Assembly: GCF_001544455.2 (NCBI RefSeq)
Contig: NZ_FCOC02000003.1
Location: forward strand, 496,001 to 560,000
Length of the DNA stretch: 64,000 nt
Reading direction: 5' to 3'
Source of the DNA: Caballeronia sordidicola
GTDB lineage: Bacteria; Pseudomonadota; Gammaproteobacteria; Burkholderiales; Burkholderiaceae
Numbering within the stretch: the first letter of the stretch is position 1; every line of letters starts with the position of its first letter. The notes beneath the pieces are model-generated. The model did no database searches, was not told where the DNA came from, and saw nothing but the letters and a program-made list of their open reading frames with translations. Shown here in pieces: positions 55,225-64,000 of this stretch. Both the position numbers and the translations under genes were made by a program.

Positions 55225-56202
55225 TCATAGCCAGCCAGCCTTGCGGAACCGCCAGTAAAGGAAGACGTCCACCAGCAGCATCACGGCTATACACGCCGGG
55301 TAGCCATACGCCCAGTCCAGTTCCGGAATCTTGTGAAAATTCATGCCGTAAATGCCGGCAATCATGGTCGGCACGGCAAAAAGCGCTGCAAACGAGCCTA
55401 GACGCTTCGTGACTTCGCTTTCCGCCAGCGAAATCAGGCCCAGGTTGACCTGGATCGCGGTGACGACCATTTCGCGGCGGCCCTCTATAGTCTTCACGAT
55501 GCGCTGCAAATGGTCGTAGACGTCGCGGAAATAATCCTGCATGCCGCTGCAGACGCCCGGCGCGCGGCCGCCGTAGAGTTTGCTGACCGCTTCCAGCAGC
55601 GGCGCGGTGTGATGCTGAAGCAAGATGAGACGGCGTTTCAGCGAATACAGGTCTTCGATGATCACCCTTGAGGCCGCCGAGCCATTGCGCTCAAAAATCC
55701 GCTCCTCGAGTTCATCGAGTTCCGCGCCGAGCGCTTCGAGAATGGGGAAATAGCGATCGACCACATTGTCGATCAGCGCGTACATCACGAATGCAGGCCC
55801 GTGCTTGAGCAGATGAGGTTCCCGCTCGCAGCGCTTGCGCACTTCCTGGAAACCTTGGCTGGTCCGGTTGCGCACCGACAGCACGTAGTTATCGCCCACG
55901 AACACGTTGATCTCGCCTACCTCGAGTTCATTCTCGCCATCGAGCTCGACCGTGTGGAGCACGCAGAAAAGCGAGTCCGTATATTCCTCGATTTTCGGCC
56001 GCTGATGGCCGTGCTGGGCATCTTCCACCGCGAGTTCGTGCAGCCCGAACTGGTGCGTCATGTGCGCGAGTTCGCCGGGGCCCGGATCTTTTAGCGCAAC
56101 CCACACGAAGCACTCAGGGACATCCCTATATGCGGAAATATCGTCGATGGCGACGTCGGCGAGCTTGCGGCCGTCTTGATAGGCCGCGCAATTGACCAGC
56201 AT
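55225..56202 (-). CDS. corA: CorA-family magnesium/cobalt transporter
   Basis: A 325-residue CorA protein. A large cytoplasmic alpha/beta and helical domain comes first, then two C-terminal membrane helices (FAALFAVPTMIAGIYG and YPACIAVMLLVDVFLYW) with the selectivity motif GMN between them (IYGMNFHKIPEL). The tail is KAGWL, basic as in other CorA proteins. ATG at 56202 has AAGG upstream; the open frame goes to 56271. It is a single gene. Confidence 0.94.
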   Translation of the reverse strand: MLVNCAAYQDGRKLADVAIDDISAYRDVPECFVWVALKDPGPGELAHMTHQFGLHELAVEDAQHGHQRPKIEEYTDSLFCVLHTVELDGENELEVGEINVFVGDNYVLSVRNRTSQGFQEVRKRCEREPHLLKHGPAFVMYALIDNVVDRYFPILEALGAELDELEERIFERNGSAASRVIIEDLYSLKRRLILLQHHTAPLLEAVSKLYGGRAPGVCSGMQDYFRDVYDHLQRIVKTIEGRREMVVTAIQVNLGLISLAESEVTKRLGSFAALFAVPTMIAGIYGMNFHKIPELDWAYGYPACIAVMLLVDVFLYWRFRKAGWL

Positions 56203-56393
56203 GTAGTCTGCCCTTCTTACACGGTAGCGACACCGGCACGCGCCGCACGTGCGCGAATACTCAACGCGCAACGCGGCCGTTTGCCGGAACTTCCGTGAAT
56301 CTTAGCGGATTTGCGAATGCGTCCTGGGCATGGACGCACAGCAAGGGGGCGGCACACATATGCCGGCCTCCTGACAGAACCGGTCCTTGCTGC

Positions 56394-56822
56394 CTAGTTG
56401 TTCGTGTAATCCGGTGTTATTTCGGAACTCAGCCGGGGCATCTCGACAGGCGCCAGCGTGTTGTCGCGCTTCGTAAGTTTGCCTTCCACCGACGCGCCCA
56501 CGTCCATGCGCAGTTGCTGGTAATAAATATTGCCGTTCACGTGCGCATTCGATTGCAACTCCACGAAGTGCTCCACCGTCACATCGCCGGTAATGGTTCC
56601 ATTGATCACGATATCGTAGGCGGTGACGTTGCCGGTGATCGACCCCTGGTCGCTGACCACCAGCAATGTCTGCTCGCCTGGACGGCCGGTCACATTGCCT
56701 TTTACGTGGCCGTCCATGCGCAGCCCGTCGCTGAATTCGAGATCGCCCGCTATCTGGACATCGTGGGCGATCAGCGTGGCCAGCTTGGCTTGGCTCACGC
56801 CGGTAGGTTTTTTCTTGAACAT
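56394..56822 (-). CDS. Bactofilin (polymer-forming cytoskeletal protein)
   Basis: A 142-residue bactofilin. It starts with a short basic FKKKP segment, then the DUF583 right-handed beta-helix made of hexapeptide-like strands: AHDVQIAGDLEFSDGLRMDGHVKGNVTG, SDQGSITGNVTAYDIVINGTITGDVT and HVNGNIYYQQLRMDVGASVEGKL. Bactofilins self-assemble into filaments at membranes and recruit wall-modifying enzymes. ATG 56822 has AAAGGGA upstream. It is the third gene of an M23 peptidase / coiled-coil membrane protein / bactofilin operon. Confidence 0.92.
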   Translation of the reverse strand: MFKKKPTGVSQAKLATLIAHDVQIAGDLEFSDGLRMDGHVKGNVTGRPGEQTLLVVSDQGSITGNVTAYDIVINGTITGDVTVEHFVELQSNAHVNGNIYYQQLRMDVGASVEGKLTKRDNTLAPVEMPRLSSEITPDYTNN

Positions 56823-56915
56823 GGATGATCCCTTTCTGGTCTGGATTGCAATTTCGATACTGGCCTCGAGCAAGGCGCGAGGCCAGCGCTGAGATGTCCC
56901 GGCTGGCCTGGCCGG

Positions 56916-57293
56916 TTAGTTGGATTTGTCCCGCTGGCGTTTGACGAACGCGAGATCAGTGCGCATCTGGTGGATCTCGGCCGCACTTTCCGATGCCTGC
57001 TGCTGCAAGACGAGCCGCGTCGCCACCTCGTGGTCGAGCGCGATGCGCGCCTTCGCGAGCTGTTCGCGGATCTCGCGCTCTGAAATGGGCGGCGCGCACA
57101 GCGCGTCGGCCTTTTTGCTGTTGTCACGCGACGTGACGAGCGCAAAGCCTGCAGCGGCGAGCGCGGCGGCGGCGCAGGCCGCGGCGAGAAGACCCAGCAT
57201 GATCGCGGGCCAGCTTGGACCGCGGCGCGAGGTCAAGGAATACGTGCGGCGGGTCAGGCGATGTGTCGCCCGGTGTTTGTCAGCTTGCGGCAT
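56916..57293 (-). CDS. Single-pass membrane protein with coiled coil, between M23 peptidase and bactofilin
   Basis: A 125-residue protein. After about 28 basic residues comes one hydrophobic segment (AIMLGLLAAACAAAALAAAGFALV) and then a helical, heptad-like periplasmic part of about 70 residues (SEREIREQLAKARIALDHEVATRLVLQQQASESAAEIHQ). It overlaps the end of the M23 peptidase gene by 14 bases and lies 93 bases before bactofilin. No family is recognised; the layout suggests an adaptor linking wall peptidase and cytoskeleton, which is inference. Confidence 0.7.
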   Translation of the reverse strand: MPQADKHRATHRLTRRTYSLTSRRGPSWPAIMLGLLAAACAAAALAAAGFALVTSRDNSKKADALCAPPISEREIREQLAKARIALDHEVATRLVLQQQASESAAEIHQMRTDLAFVKRQRDKSN

Positions 57294-58380
57294 GGGGATT
57301 CGGCTTGAAAAGCGCGAGATAGTGCTTGGGATTGACCTGTGTGCCGTCGATGATCACTTCGAAATGCAGGTGCGGTCCGGTCGAGCGTCCGGTCGAACCA
57401 ATCTCGCCGATCTTCTGTCCGGGCATGACAAGGTCGCCGACAGCAACGAATATCTTCGACGTATGTCCGTAGCGCGTGACCACGCCGGTGCTGTGCTGGA
57501 TGTCGATGGCATTGCCATAACCGCCGTGCGGTCCCGCCAGGATCACGCGGCCTCCCGCGCTTGCATAAATGGGTGTGCCGGCCGGTGCGACCAGATCCAT
57601 CCCCGGATGAAAGCTCAGATGCTGGTTGAACGGGTCGATGCGATTGCCGAACGGCGAGCCGAAACGCGCGCCCGGCGCGGGCTGCCGTCCGGGAAACGCC
57701 ATGTAGGACGCATAGTGTGCGAGCACCACGTCATCGAGCTTGCCGAGCGTGGCGTCGAGGCAATCGAGCGCGCTTTGCGTGCGGCGCAAGCGTTGGGGCG
57801 CCGAGCCGGTTTGCGCGGCGCGCTGGGCGTCGCAGAGCCGTGCGGGCAGCGCGGGTCCGCCCTCGGCCGTGCTCGCCGGCGCGGGTTTCGGCGCGGGTTC
57901 CGACGCGGGTTCCGACACGTTCGGATGGCTGCTCGCTGCGCTGTTCCCAGGCGCGAGCCGTGGCGCCAGCGCCGGTCCGCCCGCGCTGTCGAGCGGCAGT
58001 TCGTCGTCATTCTCTGGCAGCGGCGGCACGATATGAATGTCGGGACGATCGGCTGCGCGGCGCGAAGCCTTCAGCTGTACTTCGAAGTCCTGAAGTTCGT
58101 TGACTTGCGTGACGAGCTGACCCACTCGCGGCTCGAGATGCGTGAGCGTTGCGCTGATCTTGCCGAGTTCGTCGATCTCGTACGAACGGCGCTCGGCCTG
58201 CGCTTTTTCCTCGGCGCCGTGCGTGTTGCCCATTGCTGCGCCAATTGCAATTCCGAGCGCGAGCGCGGCCAGGATCATCGCGACGACTGCGACGATCACC
58301 ATTGTACGAACCGTGCGCGCCTCGACAAACCGCACGCGCTGATGCGACACGGTCCGGCGCGACCAGATGACGAAAGCCAT
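57280..58380 (-). CDS. M23-family (LytM) membrane-anchored peptidase
   Basis: A 366-residue protein. One membrane segment at about residues 27-49 (VIVAVVAMILAALALGIAIG) is followed by a coiled coil, a Pro/Ala/Ser-rich linker of about 60 residues and the C-terminal M23 domain. Zinc ligands are seen in SFHPGMDLVAPAG (H and D) and GPHLHFEV (HxH). These enzymes cut peptidoglycan cross-bridges in the periplasm. The start is ATG 58380 on the minus strand. It is the first gene of the bactofilin operon. Confidence 0.92.
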   Translation of the reverse strand: MAFVIWSRRTVSHQRVRFVEARTVRTMVIVAVVAMILAALALGIAIGAAMGNTHGAEEKAQAERRSYEIDELGKISATLTHLEPRVGQLVTQVNELQDFEVQLKASRRAADRPDIHIVPPLPENDDELPLDSAGGPALAPRLAPGNSAASSHPNVSEPASEPAPKPAPASTAEGGPALPARLCDAQRAAQTGSAPQRLRRTQSALDCLDATLGKLDDVVLAHYASYMAFPGRQPAPGARFGSPFGNRIDPFNQHLSFHPGMDLVAPAGTPIYASAGGRVILAGPHGGYGNAIDIQHSTGVVTRYGHTSKIFVAVGDLVMPGQKIGEIGSTGRSTGPHLHFEVIIDGTQVNPKHYLALFKPNPHAAS

Positions 58381-58597
58381 CAGTGCATCCGGCGCGCGAC
58401 GCGCGAAGACAAGACGACGTTCATCGAAACAAAAATACTGGCGCGTATTCGAGTGTTGAAATTGAGATAAATGAAAGTCACGTCCATGTGAAAACGCCGC
58501 AGCGGGGCTACGGCGAGAGGCCTTATGGGCGGACGATTATGCGCCAGTTATTCGAATGCGTATCTCATATATAAGGGTTGCTGAACAAACGCGAAAT

Positions 58598-59569
58598 TCA
58601 GGGCCGCGCTGTTTCGCTCCACAGCATCTCGCAGGCCTCGCCCATTAGGAGCGGCCGGTTCAATTCGGCCACCGTGCGCAGGAAATTCCACACTGCCGTG
58701 ATGCGTTTCAATTTGCGCAAATCCTCGCGGCAGGAGAGATAAAACGCGCGGGTGACGACGATGTCATCGGCGAGCACGGCTTCGAGACGCGGGTCTTGCG
58801 CCGCCATGAAACACGGCAGGATGGCGAGCGCGCGACCCTGCAGCGCGGCGTGATATTGCGCGATCACGCTCGTGCTGCGCCAGTTGGAAACGGCGCCCGG
58901 AACTGCGCGATCGAGGTAGAGCAACTCGTAGCTGAACGCGAGGTCGTCGATGTAGCTTGCGAAGCGATGCGTCCTGAGATCTTCAACGCAGCGCACGGGC
59001 TCGTGCTGTTCGAGATACTCGCGCGTGGCGTAGAGGCGCAGCCGGTAGTCGCAGAGTTTCGTGTAGACGGTCTGACCGTGTTCGGGGCGTTCGAGCGTTA
59101 CCGCTATATCGGCTTCGCGCTTGGACAAGCTCACGAAGTGCGGCACCGGCAGCAAGTCGATGGAAATCTGCCTGTGCGTGTCCTGGAAACGTGCGAGTTG
59201 CGGCGCGAGGAAAAAGCAGCCGAAGCCCTCGGTCGATCCCACGCGCACGTGGCCGGACAATGCGTGCCCGGAATTGGCGATGTGTTCCGTCGCGGACTGG
59301 ACCGTGGTTTCCATGGCATCGACGTAGGCAACAAGACGCTGGCCTTCGGCGGTCAGGATGAAGCCGCCGCTGCGGGATTTATCGAAGAGTAGGGTGCCTA
59401 GCGCGTCTTCCAATGCCCGCACGCGACGCGCGACAGTTGTGTAGTCCACGCCCAGGCGCTTGGCCGCGCCGCTCGCACGCTGGGTCCGGGCGACTTCAAG
59501 GAAATATCGCAGGTCGTCCCAGTTCAGGTTATTGAGGTTTTGCACGCCTGCGCCCGCGTTTTTTTGCAT
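58598..59569 (-). CDS. LysR-family regulator divergent from mmsAB
   Basis: A 323-residue LysR regulator. After a 15-residue lead the helix-turn-helix is in RASGAAKRLGVDYTTVARRVRALE, followed by LGTLLFDKSRSGGFILTAEG. The effector domain is ordinary (STEGFGCFFLAPQLARF). It reads away from the mmsA gene over a 200-base gap, and is the likely regulator of methylmalonate-semialdehyde dehydrogenase and hydroxyisobutyrate dehydrogenase; this resembles the arrangement seen in other Burkholderia genomes. Confidence 0.92.
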   Translation of the reverse strand: MQKNAGAGVQNLNNLNWDDLRYFLEVARTQRASGAAKRLGVDYTTVARRVRALEDALGTLLFDKSRSGGFILTAEGQRLVAYVDAMETTVQSATEHIANSGHALSGHVRVGSTEGFGCFFLAPQLARFQDTHRQISIDLLPVPHFVSLSKREADIAVTLERPEHGQTVYTKLCDYRLRLYATREYLEQHEPVRCVEDLRTHRFASYIDDLAFSYELLYLDRAVPGAVSNWRSTSVIAQYHAALQGRALAILPCFMAAQDPRLEAVLADDIVVTRAFYLSCREDLRKLKRITAVWNFLRTVAELNRPLLMGEACEMLWSETARP

Positions 59570-59769
59570 GATGGATGGGTATTTCTATCGATACTTCGTA
59601 GAGATTTGCATAACTATACTGAACGATATCGGCTCGGTGGATTCACCGCGCGAGCCGACGACAAACAAAACGGAGACGGCATCCACCTTGAGCGATCTGC
59701 CCGGATACGCATTTGTCCGCTCAGGTCCGCGTCTCGCGTTTTCATGCCCGTTCCCAAGGAGACTCCCTC

Positions 59770-61311
59770 ATGAATACTGCTGCTGAGCGCCCGGCGCTCG
59801 CCGAACAATCCATCGCTGTACGCACCGCCAAATTGTTGGTCGATGGCAAGTTCGTGGAATCGAATACGCAGGAGTGGCGCGACATCGTGAATCCGGCGAC
59901 GCAAGAACTCGTCGGGCGCGTGCCGTTCGCGACGAAAGACGAAGTGGATGCCGCCGTGGCGTCAGCAGCCAATGCATTCAAGACGTGGCGTCTGACCTCG
60001 CTCGGCGTGCGCATGCGCGTGATGCTGAAATTCCAGGACCTCGTGCGCCAGAACATGAAGCGCATTGCGCAGACGCTGACGGCCGAGCAAGGCAAGACGC
60101 TTGCCGACGCCGAGGGCGATATCTTTCGCGGGCTCGAAGTTGTTGAGCATGCATGTTCCATCGGTACGTTGCAGCAAGGAGAATTCTCGGAGAACGTCGC
60201 GGGCGGCGTGGACACGTACACGTTGCGCCAGCCTGTCGGCGTATGCGCCGGCATCACGCCGTTCAACTTCCCCGCCATGATTCCGCTCTGGATGTTCCCC
60301 ATGGCGATCGTGTGCGGCAATACATTCGTGCTGAAGCCATCGGAGCAGGATCCTTTGTCGACCATGGAACTCGTCGAGCTTGCGCTTGAAGCGGGCGTGC
60401 CCGCGGGCGTGCTGAACGTGGTGCACGGCGGCAAGGACGTGGTCGACGCCATCTGCACGCATCCCGACATCAAGGCGATCTCGTTCGTTGGATCGACACA
60501 TGTGGGCACACACGTGTACAACCTTGGCAGCCAGCACGGCAAGCGCGTGCAGGCCATGATGGGCGCGAAGAATCACGCCGTCGTGTTGCCCGATGCAAAC
60601 AAGGAGCAGACGCTGAACGCGCTCGCCGGCGCAGGCTTTGGCGCGGCCGGGCAGCGCTGCATGGCGACGTCGGTGGTGGTGTTCGTCGGGGCGTCGAAGG
60701 ACTGGTTGCCGGAACTGGTGGAGCGTGCGCGCGGCCTCTCGGTGAATGGCGGCACTGAAGCGAACACGGATGTTGGACCGGTCGTTTCGCGCGCTGCGAA
60801 GGAGCGCATTCTCGGTCTTATAGAAACAGGCGTGGGCGAAGGCGCGACGTTGTCCCTCGATGGCCGCGGCGTGGAAGTGAAGGGTTATGAGCAAGGCAAC
60901 TTCATCGGCCCGACGATTTTCTCCGATGTCACGACCGACATGACCATCTACAGACAGGAGATCTTCGGCCCGGTGATCTGCGTGCTGGAAACGGCTACGC
61001 TCGATGACGCCATCGCGCTGGTCAACCGCAATCCGATGGGCAACGGCGTGGGTCTCTTCACGCAAAGCGGCGCGGCGGCGCGCAAGTTCCAGAGTGAGAT
61101 CGACGTGGGCCAGGTGGGCATCAACATTCCGATTCCGGTTCCCGTGCCGTATTTCAGCTTCACGGGCTCGCGCGGATCCAAGCTCGGCGATCTCGGTCCT
61201 TACGGCAAGCAGGTCGTGCAGTTCTACACGCAAACGAAAACGGTCACGTCGCGCTGGTTTGACGACGCCACGGTCAACGACGGCGTGAACACGACTATTT
61301 CGCTACGCTAG
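59770..61311 (+). CDS. mmsA: Methylmalonate-semialdehyde dehydrogenase (CoA-acylating)
   Basis: A 513-residue ALDH. ITPFNFPAMIPLWMFPMAI and AMMGAKNHAVVLPDANKE are typical of MmsA, which turns (methyl)malonate semialdehyde into propionyl- or acetyl-CoA in valine, beta-alanine and inositol breakdown; the catalytic Cys is in GAAGQRCMATS. The general-base Glu of ordinary ALDHs is missing at this place, as expected for the CoA-acylating branch. ATG 59770 has AAGGAG upstream. It is 37 bases before mmsB. Confidence 0.95.
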   Translation: MNTAAERPALAEQSIAVRTAKLLVDGKFVESNTQEWRDIVNPATQELVGRVPFATKDEVDAAVASAANAFKTWRLTSLGVRMRVMLKFQDLVRQNMKRIAQTLTAEQGKTLADAEGDIFRGLEVVEHACSIGTLQQGEFSENVAGGVDTYTLRQPVGVCAGITPFNFPAMIPLWMFPMAIVCGNTFVLKPSEQDPLSTMELVELALEAGVPAGVLNVVHGGKDVVDAICTHPDIKAISFVGSTHVGTHVYNLGSQHGKRVQAMMGAKNHAVVLPDANKEQTLNALAGAGFGAAGQRCMATSVVVFVGASKDWLPELVERARGLSVNGGTEANTDVGPVVSRAAKERILGLIETGVGEGATLSLDGRGVEVKGYEQGNFIGPTIFSDVTTDMTIYRQEIFGPVICVLETATLDDAIALVNRNPMGNGVGLFTQSGAAARKFQSEIDVGQVGINIPIPVPVPYFSFTGSRGSKLGDLGPYGKQVVQFYTQTKTVTSRWFDDATVNDGVNTTISLR

Positions 61312-61348
61312 GCCTTTTCCGCACAAAACTATAAACAGGAGATACGTC

Positions 61349-62239
61349 ATGGAAATCGGCTTTATCGGGCTGGGCAACATGGGCGGTCCCATGGCCGCCA
61401 ACTTGCTGAAGGCGGGACACTCGCTGACGGTGTTCGATGTATCGAAGCCGGCGCTGCAGGCGGCGGTCGACGCAGGCGCGCGGACCGCTGTATCGCCCCG
61501 TGAAGCGGCCCGCGAGAGCGAGGTGGTGATTACCATGCTGCCCGCCGCCGCGCACGTCAGGGCGGTCTATCTGAACGACGACGGCGTGCTTGCGGGCGTG
61601 CGGCCCGGCGTGCCGCTGGTGGACAGCAGCACGATCGACCCGGCTACCGCGCGCCTGATCGGAGAAAGCGCGGCGAAACAAGGCAACCCGTTCGCCGATG
61701 CGCCCGTATCAGGCGGCACGGGCGGCGCCCAGGCGGGCACGCTGACGTTCATGGTCGGCGCCGAGACCGTTTTGTTCGAGACGCTCAGACCGGTGCTCGC
61801 GAGCATGGGCAAGAACATGGTGCAGTGCGGCGAAACGGGCACGGGCCAGATAGCGAAAATCTGCAATAACCTGCTGCTCGGCATTTCGATGATCGGCGTA
61901 GCGGAAGCCATGAAGCTGGGAACGTCACTTGGCATTGATCCGAACAAGCTTGCTGGAATCATCAACACGTCGACCGGACGCTGCTGGAGCGCGGATACGT
62001 GTAATCCCTATCCCAACGTGCTGCCTAACGCGCCGTCGTCGCGTGGCTATACCGGCGGTTTTGGGGCGGATCTGATGCTCAAGGATCTCGGGCTGGCGGT
62101 TGATGCAGCGCGTCAGGTAAAACAGCCGATCCTGCTGGGTGCGCTTGCTCAGCAACTCTATCAATCCATGAGCATGCAAGGTCTTGGCGGCCTCGACTTT
62201 TCAGCGATCATCAAGCTGTACAGTAACGAGGATGCCTGA
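61349..62239 (+). CDS. mmsB: 3-hydroxyisobutyrate dehydrogenase
   Basis: A 296-residue member of the beta-hydroxyacid dehydrogenase family. The N-terminal nucleotide motif is GLGNMGGPMAANLLK, the substrate loop DAPVSGGTGGAQAGTLTFMVG, and the catalytic Lys is in GQIAKICNNLLLG. The C-terminal KDLGLAVDAARQVKQPILLG also fits. It oxidises 3-hydroxyisobutyrate to methylmalonate semialdehyde, the substrate of MmsA encoded immediately upstream. Confidence 0.95.
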   Translation: MEIGFIGLGNMGGPMAANLLKAGHSLTVFDVSKPALQAAVDAGARTAVSPREAARESEVVITMLPAAAHVRAVYLNDDGVLAGVRPGVPLVDSSTIDPATARLIGESAAKQGNPFADAPVSGGTGGAQAGTLTFMVGAETVLFETLRPVLASMGKNMVQCGETGTGQIAKICNNLLLGISMIGVAEAMKLGTSLGIDPNKLAGIINTSTGRCWSADTCNPYPNVLPNAPSSRGYTGGFGADLMLKDLGLAVDAARQVKQPILLGALAQQLYQSMSMQGLGGLDFSAIIKLYSNEDA

Positions 62240-62506
62240 ATAAAACGTACCAATGAAAATACGTCTATAGGTGCTTTATTAAGCTGCATTGCAGCATGGC
62301 GCATGTTTGAGCCATATACACCAAGGACATGGGGAATACGATGATTCGCTTCTTCTGATTTTGGCCTATTCTCAAAGCACGACGTTCGTGTCCTCGTCCT
62401 AATTAGTAAGCAAATGACGAAGTCAGCGAAGCCGCTTTGGAATACTGATAGGTTTAACCCAGGCCAGCAGTCATGCTGTCGGCAAGCCGGGATCAAGGAG
62501 AGCCAG

Positions 62507-62854
62507 ATGCAAACAACTCGTCATTTTCATATGGAATTGCGGCACGCCACGGTGCCGACGTACGTGTTCAGTTATCTGTTCCCGTTGGTATTGCTGGTGT
62601 ATGAGTTATGGCGTGTCGGTTCATGGGTTGCAGTTCGTGGATTCAACTTCACGGACTTTAGCGCAATGAGTTATGAGTTCGCGCTCATGCTAGCCGTTTT
62701 CCTGATGCAGGTCGTGGTGGAAATTGCTTTCATGGCCGCCGCCATGCTCACGAAACATCATGACGTGGCGCATCGCGCAGCGAATCTGCTGCTCGGCATT
62801 TTCTGTTCGATGGTCGTGCTTGGCTTCGATCTTGCGTTGCAATACGGAATGTAA
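62507..62854 (+). CDS. Small hypothetical membrane protein
   Basis: A 115-residue protein starting at ATG 62507, where AAGGAG is 7 bases upstream; the open frame begins at 62414. Three hydrophobic segments are predicted (YVFSYLFPLVLLVYELW, FALMLAVFLMQVVVEIAFMAAAML, NLLLGIFCSMVVLGFDLAL). No family is recognised. It is separated from mmsB by 267 bases that hold nothing else I can support, and ends before a terminator. Confidence 0.65.
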   Translation: MQTTRHFHMELRHATVPTYVFSYLFPLVLLVYELWRVGSWVAVRGFNFTDFSAMSYEFALMLAVFLMQVVVEIAFMAAAMLTKHHDVAHRAANLLLGIFCSMVVLGFDLALQYGM

Positions 62855-62898
62855 ATGCTTTACCGGGCGTTAAGCGCCTCCAGTTCTCGCAGCAATGA

Positions 62899-62933
62899 AA
62901 AGCCCGTTTGAACGTCAAGTTCAAGCGGGCTTT
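62899..62933. terminator. Bidirectional intrinsic terminator between two convergent genes
   Basis: AAAGCCCGTTTGAAC (62899-62913) pairs with GTTCAAGCGGGCTTT (62919-62933) with one G-T wobble and a 5-base loop; T-rich TTTCTCTT follows on the plus strand and AAA on the other side gives TTT for the minus strand. Confidence 0.85.
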
Positions 62934-62961
62934 CTCTTGTCATGCCATAACCTTTAAAGAC

Positions 62962-64000
62962 TTAACAGCCTACTGCGCTTGCCAGTTCCGGCGCCTGCTC
63001 CGCGCGTTCTTCAAAGCACTTCTTGTTCGCTTCTTTCAGCGCTGTGCGCAAACCTTCTTCAATGACCGGGTGGTAGTACGGCAACTTCAGCATGTCTTCC
63101 ACGCTGAGTTCCAGTTGCAGCGCCCACGCCAGCAAATGACCGAGATGTTCGACTGCGGGCCCGCAACCTTGCGCGCCGAGCAGCTTGCCGGTTTTCGCGT
63201 GCGCATAGACGTGAAGCAAGCCGCGGTTTTGCCTCAGCACCCGGCTGCGCCCCTGCGTTTCAAATGAAACGCTGCCAGTCACCGTCATCTGTTTTTCGAG
63301 GTCGTCATAAGACGCGCCGACAATCGCCACTTGCGGTTCGCAGAACACGAGCGAGAACGGTACTTTGCGCTTGATTGCCTGCACATTGGGGAAGTTGGCG
63401 GCGTTGTCGCCCGCGAGCTTGCCTTCGTCGGCGGCATCGGAGAGAAAAGGACGCGTACCGTCACAATCGCCCGCAATAAAAATACTGCTGTCGCCACATT
63501 GCATCGATTGCTCGTTGAAGACAGGAACGCCCTTGTTATCAAGCTCGATGCCTGTGTTTTCAAGCCGCAAACCGCTGAGCGTGGGCTTCCTGCCGGTGGC
63601 GACAAGCACGAGATCGAAACGCTCGGTGCGGTCGCTGCCATCGAGCGATTTGAAGCGTATGACAGGCTCGCCGTCCTGCATCGATTTTTCGTGGATGGTC
63701 GCGTCGGGGTCGAGATAGAAGTCGTCCTGCAACGCTGCAACCAGCGCTTCGCGCACGGGGGTATCGGTGAGCGCGCCAACCTGGTTTTTCTGGCTGAACA
63801 TGAATACATCCACGCCAAGCCGCGCGAACGCCTGACCCATTTCAAGCGCAATAGGGCCAGCGCCGAACACCGCGCAACGCTTGGGCAAGGTCTTCAGATC
63901 GAAGACGTCGTCGCTTGTGATCAGCCGGTCGCCGAAGACCTCGAAATCATCGGGGATGACGGATGCCGAGCCGGTCGCAATCACCACGCTCGCAGCTTCG
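62962..64000 (-). CDS. Dihydrolipoyl dehydrogenase-like flavoprotein disulphide reductase, C-terminal part (5' end outside window)
   Basis: About 346 C-terminal residues of a pyridine nucleotide-disulphide oxidoreductase. VVIATGSASVIPDD marks the end of the FAD domain, VFGAGPIALEMGQAFARLG is the NAD-binding loop, IFIAGDCDGTRPF the second FAD-contact motif, and YYHPVIEEGLR carries the His-Glu pair of the active site at the dimer interface. The redox-active Cys pair lies beyond the window edge, so lipoyl dehydrogenase, mercuric reductase-like or soluble transhydrogenase identity cannot be fixed. The stop faces a terminator. Confidence 0.85.
   Translation of the reverse strand, partial: EAASVVIATGSASVIPDDFEVFGDRLITSDDVFDLKTLPKRCAVFGAGPIALEMGQAFARLGVDVFMFSQKNQVGALTDTPVREALVAALQDDFYLDPDATIHEKSMQDGEPVIRFKSLDGSDRTERFDLVLVATGRKPTLSGLRLENTGIELDNKGVPVFNEQSMQCGDSSIFIAGDCDGTRPFLSDAADEGKLAGDNAANFPNVQAIKRKVPFSLVFCEPQVAIVGASYDDLEKQMTVTGSVSFETQGRSRVLRQNRGLLHVYAHAKTGKLLGAQGCGPAVEHLGHLLAWALQLELSVEDMLKLPYYHPVIEEGLRTALKEANKKCFEERAEQAPELASAVGC

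Noticed and set aside
1..64000. Mobile elements, prophage, tRNA or rRNA genes
   Set aside because: No transposase, integrase, terminal repeats, tRNA-like fold or rRNA sequence was found on reading either strand.

Overview
The window reads as a chromosomal stretch of a high-GC betaproteobacterium of the Burkholderia/Paraburkholderia/Caballeronia type. This rests on recognisable gene families and on codon use strongly biased to G/C at third positions, not on any database search. Genes are densely packed on both strands. I see no tRNA, rRNA, insertion sequence, prophage, CRISPR array or broken gene. Two genes are cut by the window edges: a class II aldolase at the left and a dihydrolipoyl-dehydrogenase-like flavoprotein at the right.

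Layout, left to right. 1-8.2 kb: aldolase end, ArsC, a methyl-accepting chemotaxis protein, an uncharacterised HExxH protein, a dinB-alkB DNA-damage operon behind a consensus LexA box, an unknown protein, and a secreted repeat (propeller-like) protein. 8.2-15.2 kb: a PrpF-family isomerase, a LysR regulator, and a divergent three-gene set (HglS-type 2-oxoadipate dioxygenase, PLP aminotransferase, ALDH7-type dehydrogenase) that matches the last three steps of lysine breakdown through 2-aminoadipate; then a PaiB-like protein. 15.3-20.4 kb: an operon of an argininosuccinate lyase paralogue with a polar amino-acid ABC transporter, divergent from its own LysR gene across a strong dyad. 20.4-29.4 kb: a tripartite RND efflux system followed by an IrlRS/CusRS-like two-component system.

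29.5-40.8 kb is a complete-looking L-rhamnose locus of the non-phosphorylative type: two SDR dehydrogenases, an MFS carrier, rhamnonate dehydratase, mutarotase, lactonase, a LysR regulator and a four-gene ABC importer. The enzyme that would cleave the last sugar-acid intermediate is not in the cluster. 40.8-50.4 kb is mixed: a short H-NS-like protein, a luciferase-like monooxygenase, a desaturase with a signal-less PhnD-like protein, a formate/nitrite-family channel, small unknowns, a lipoprotein, an FtsI-like PBP and an arylamine N-acetyltransferase. 50.5-54.3 kb: zwf, a polyphosphate-glucokinase-like ROK kinase and a HAD phosphatase, then an IF-1 paralogue. 55.2-58.4 kb: CorA, and an M23 peptidase / membrane coiled-coil protein / bactofilin operon that looks like a cell-shape module. 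58.6-62.9 kb: LysR, mmsA and mmsB for valine-type branched acid catabolism, and a small membrane protein, closed by a convincing terminator.

The most interesting points for follow-up are the HglS operon, the SOS box in front of dinB-alkB, the bactofilin-M23 module, the His/Asp-rich tail on the RND pump with metal-type regulators beside it, the uncharacterised gluzincin-like protein, and several strong dyads placed exactly where LysR or other regulators would bind.
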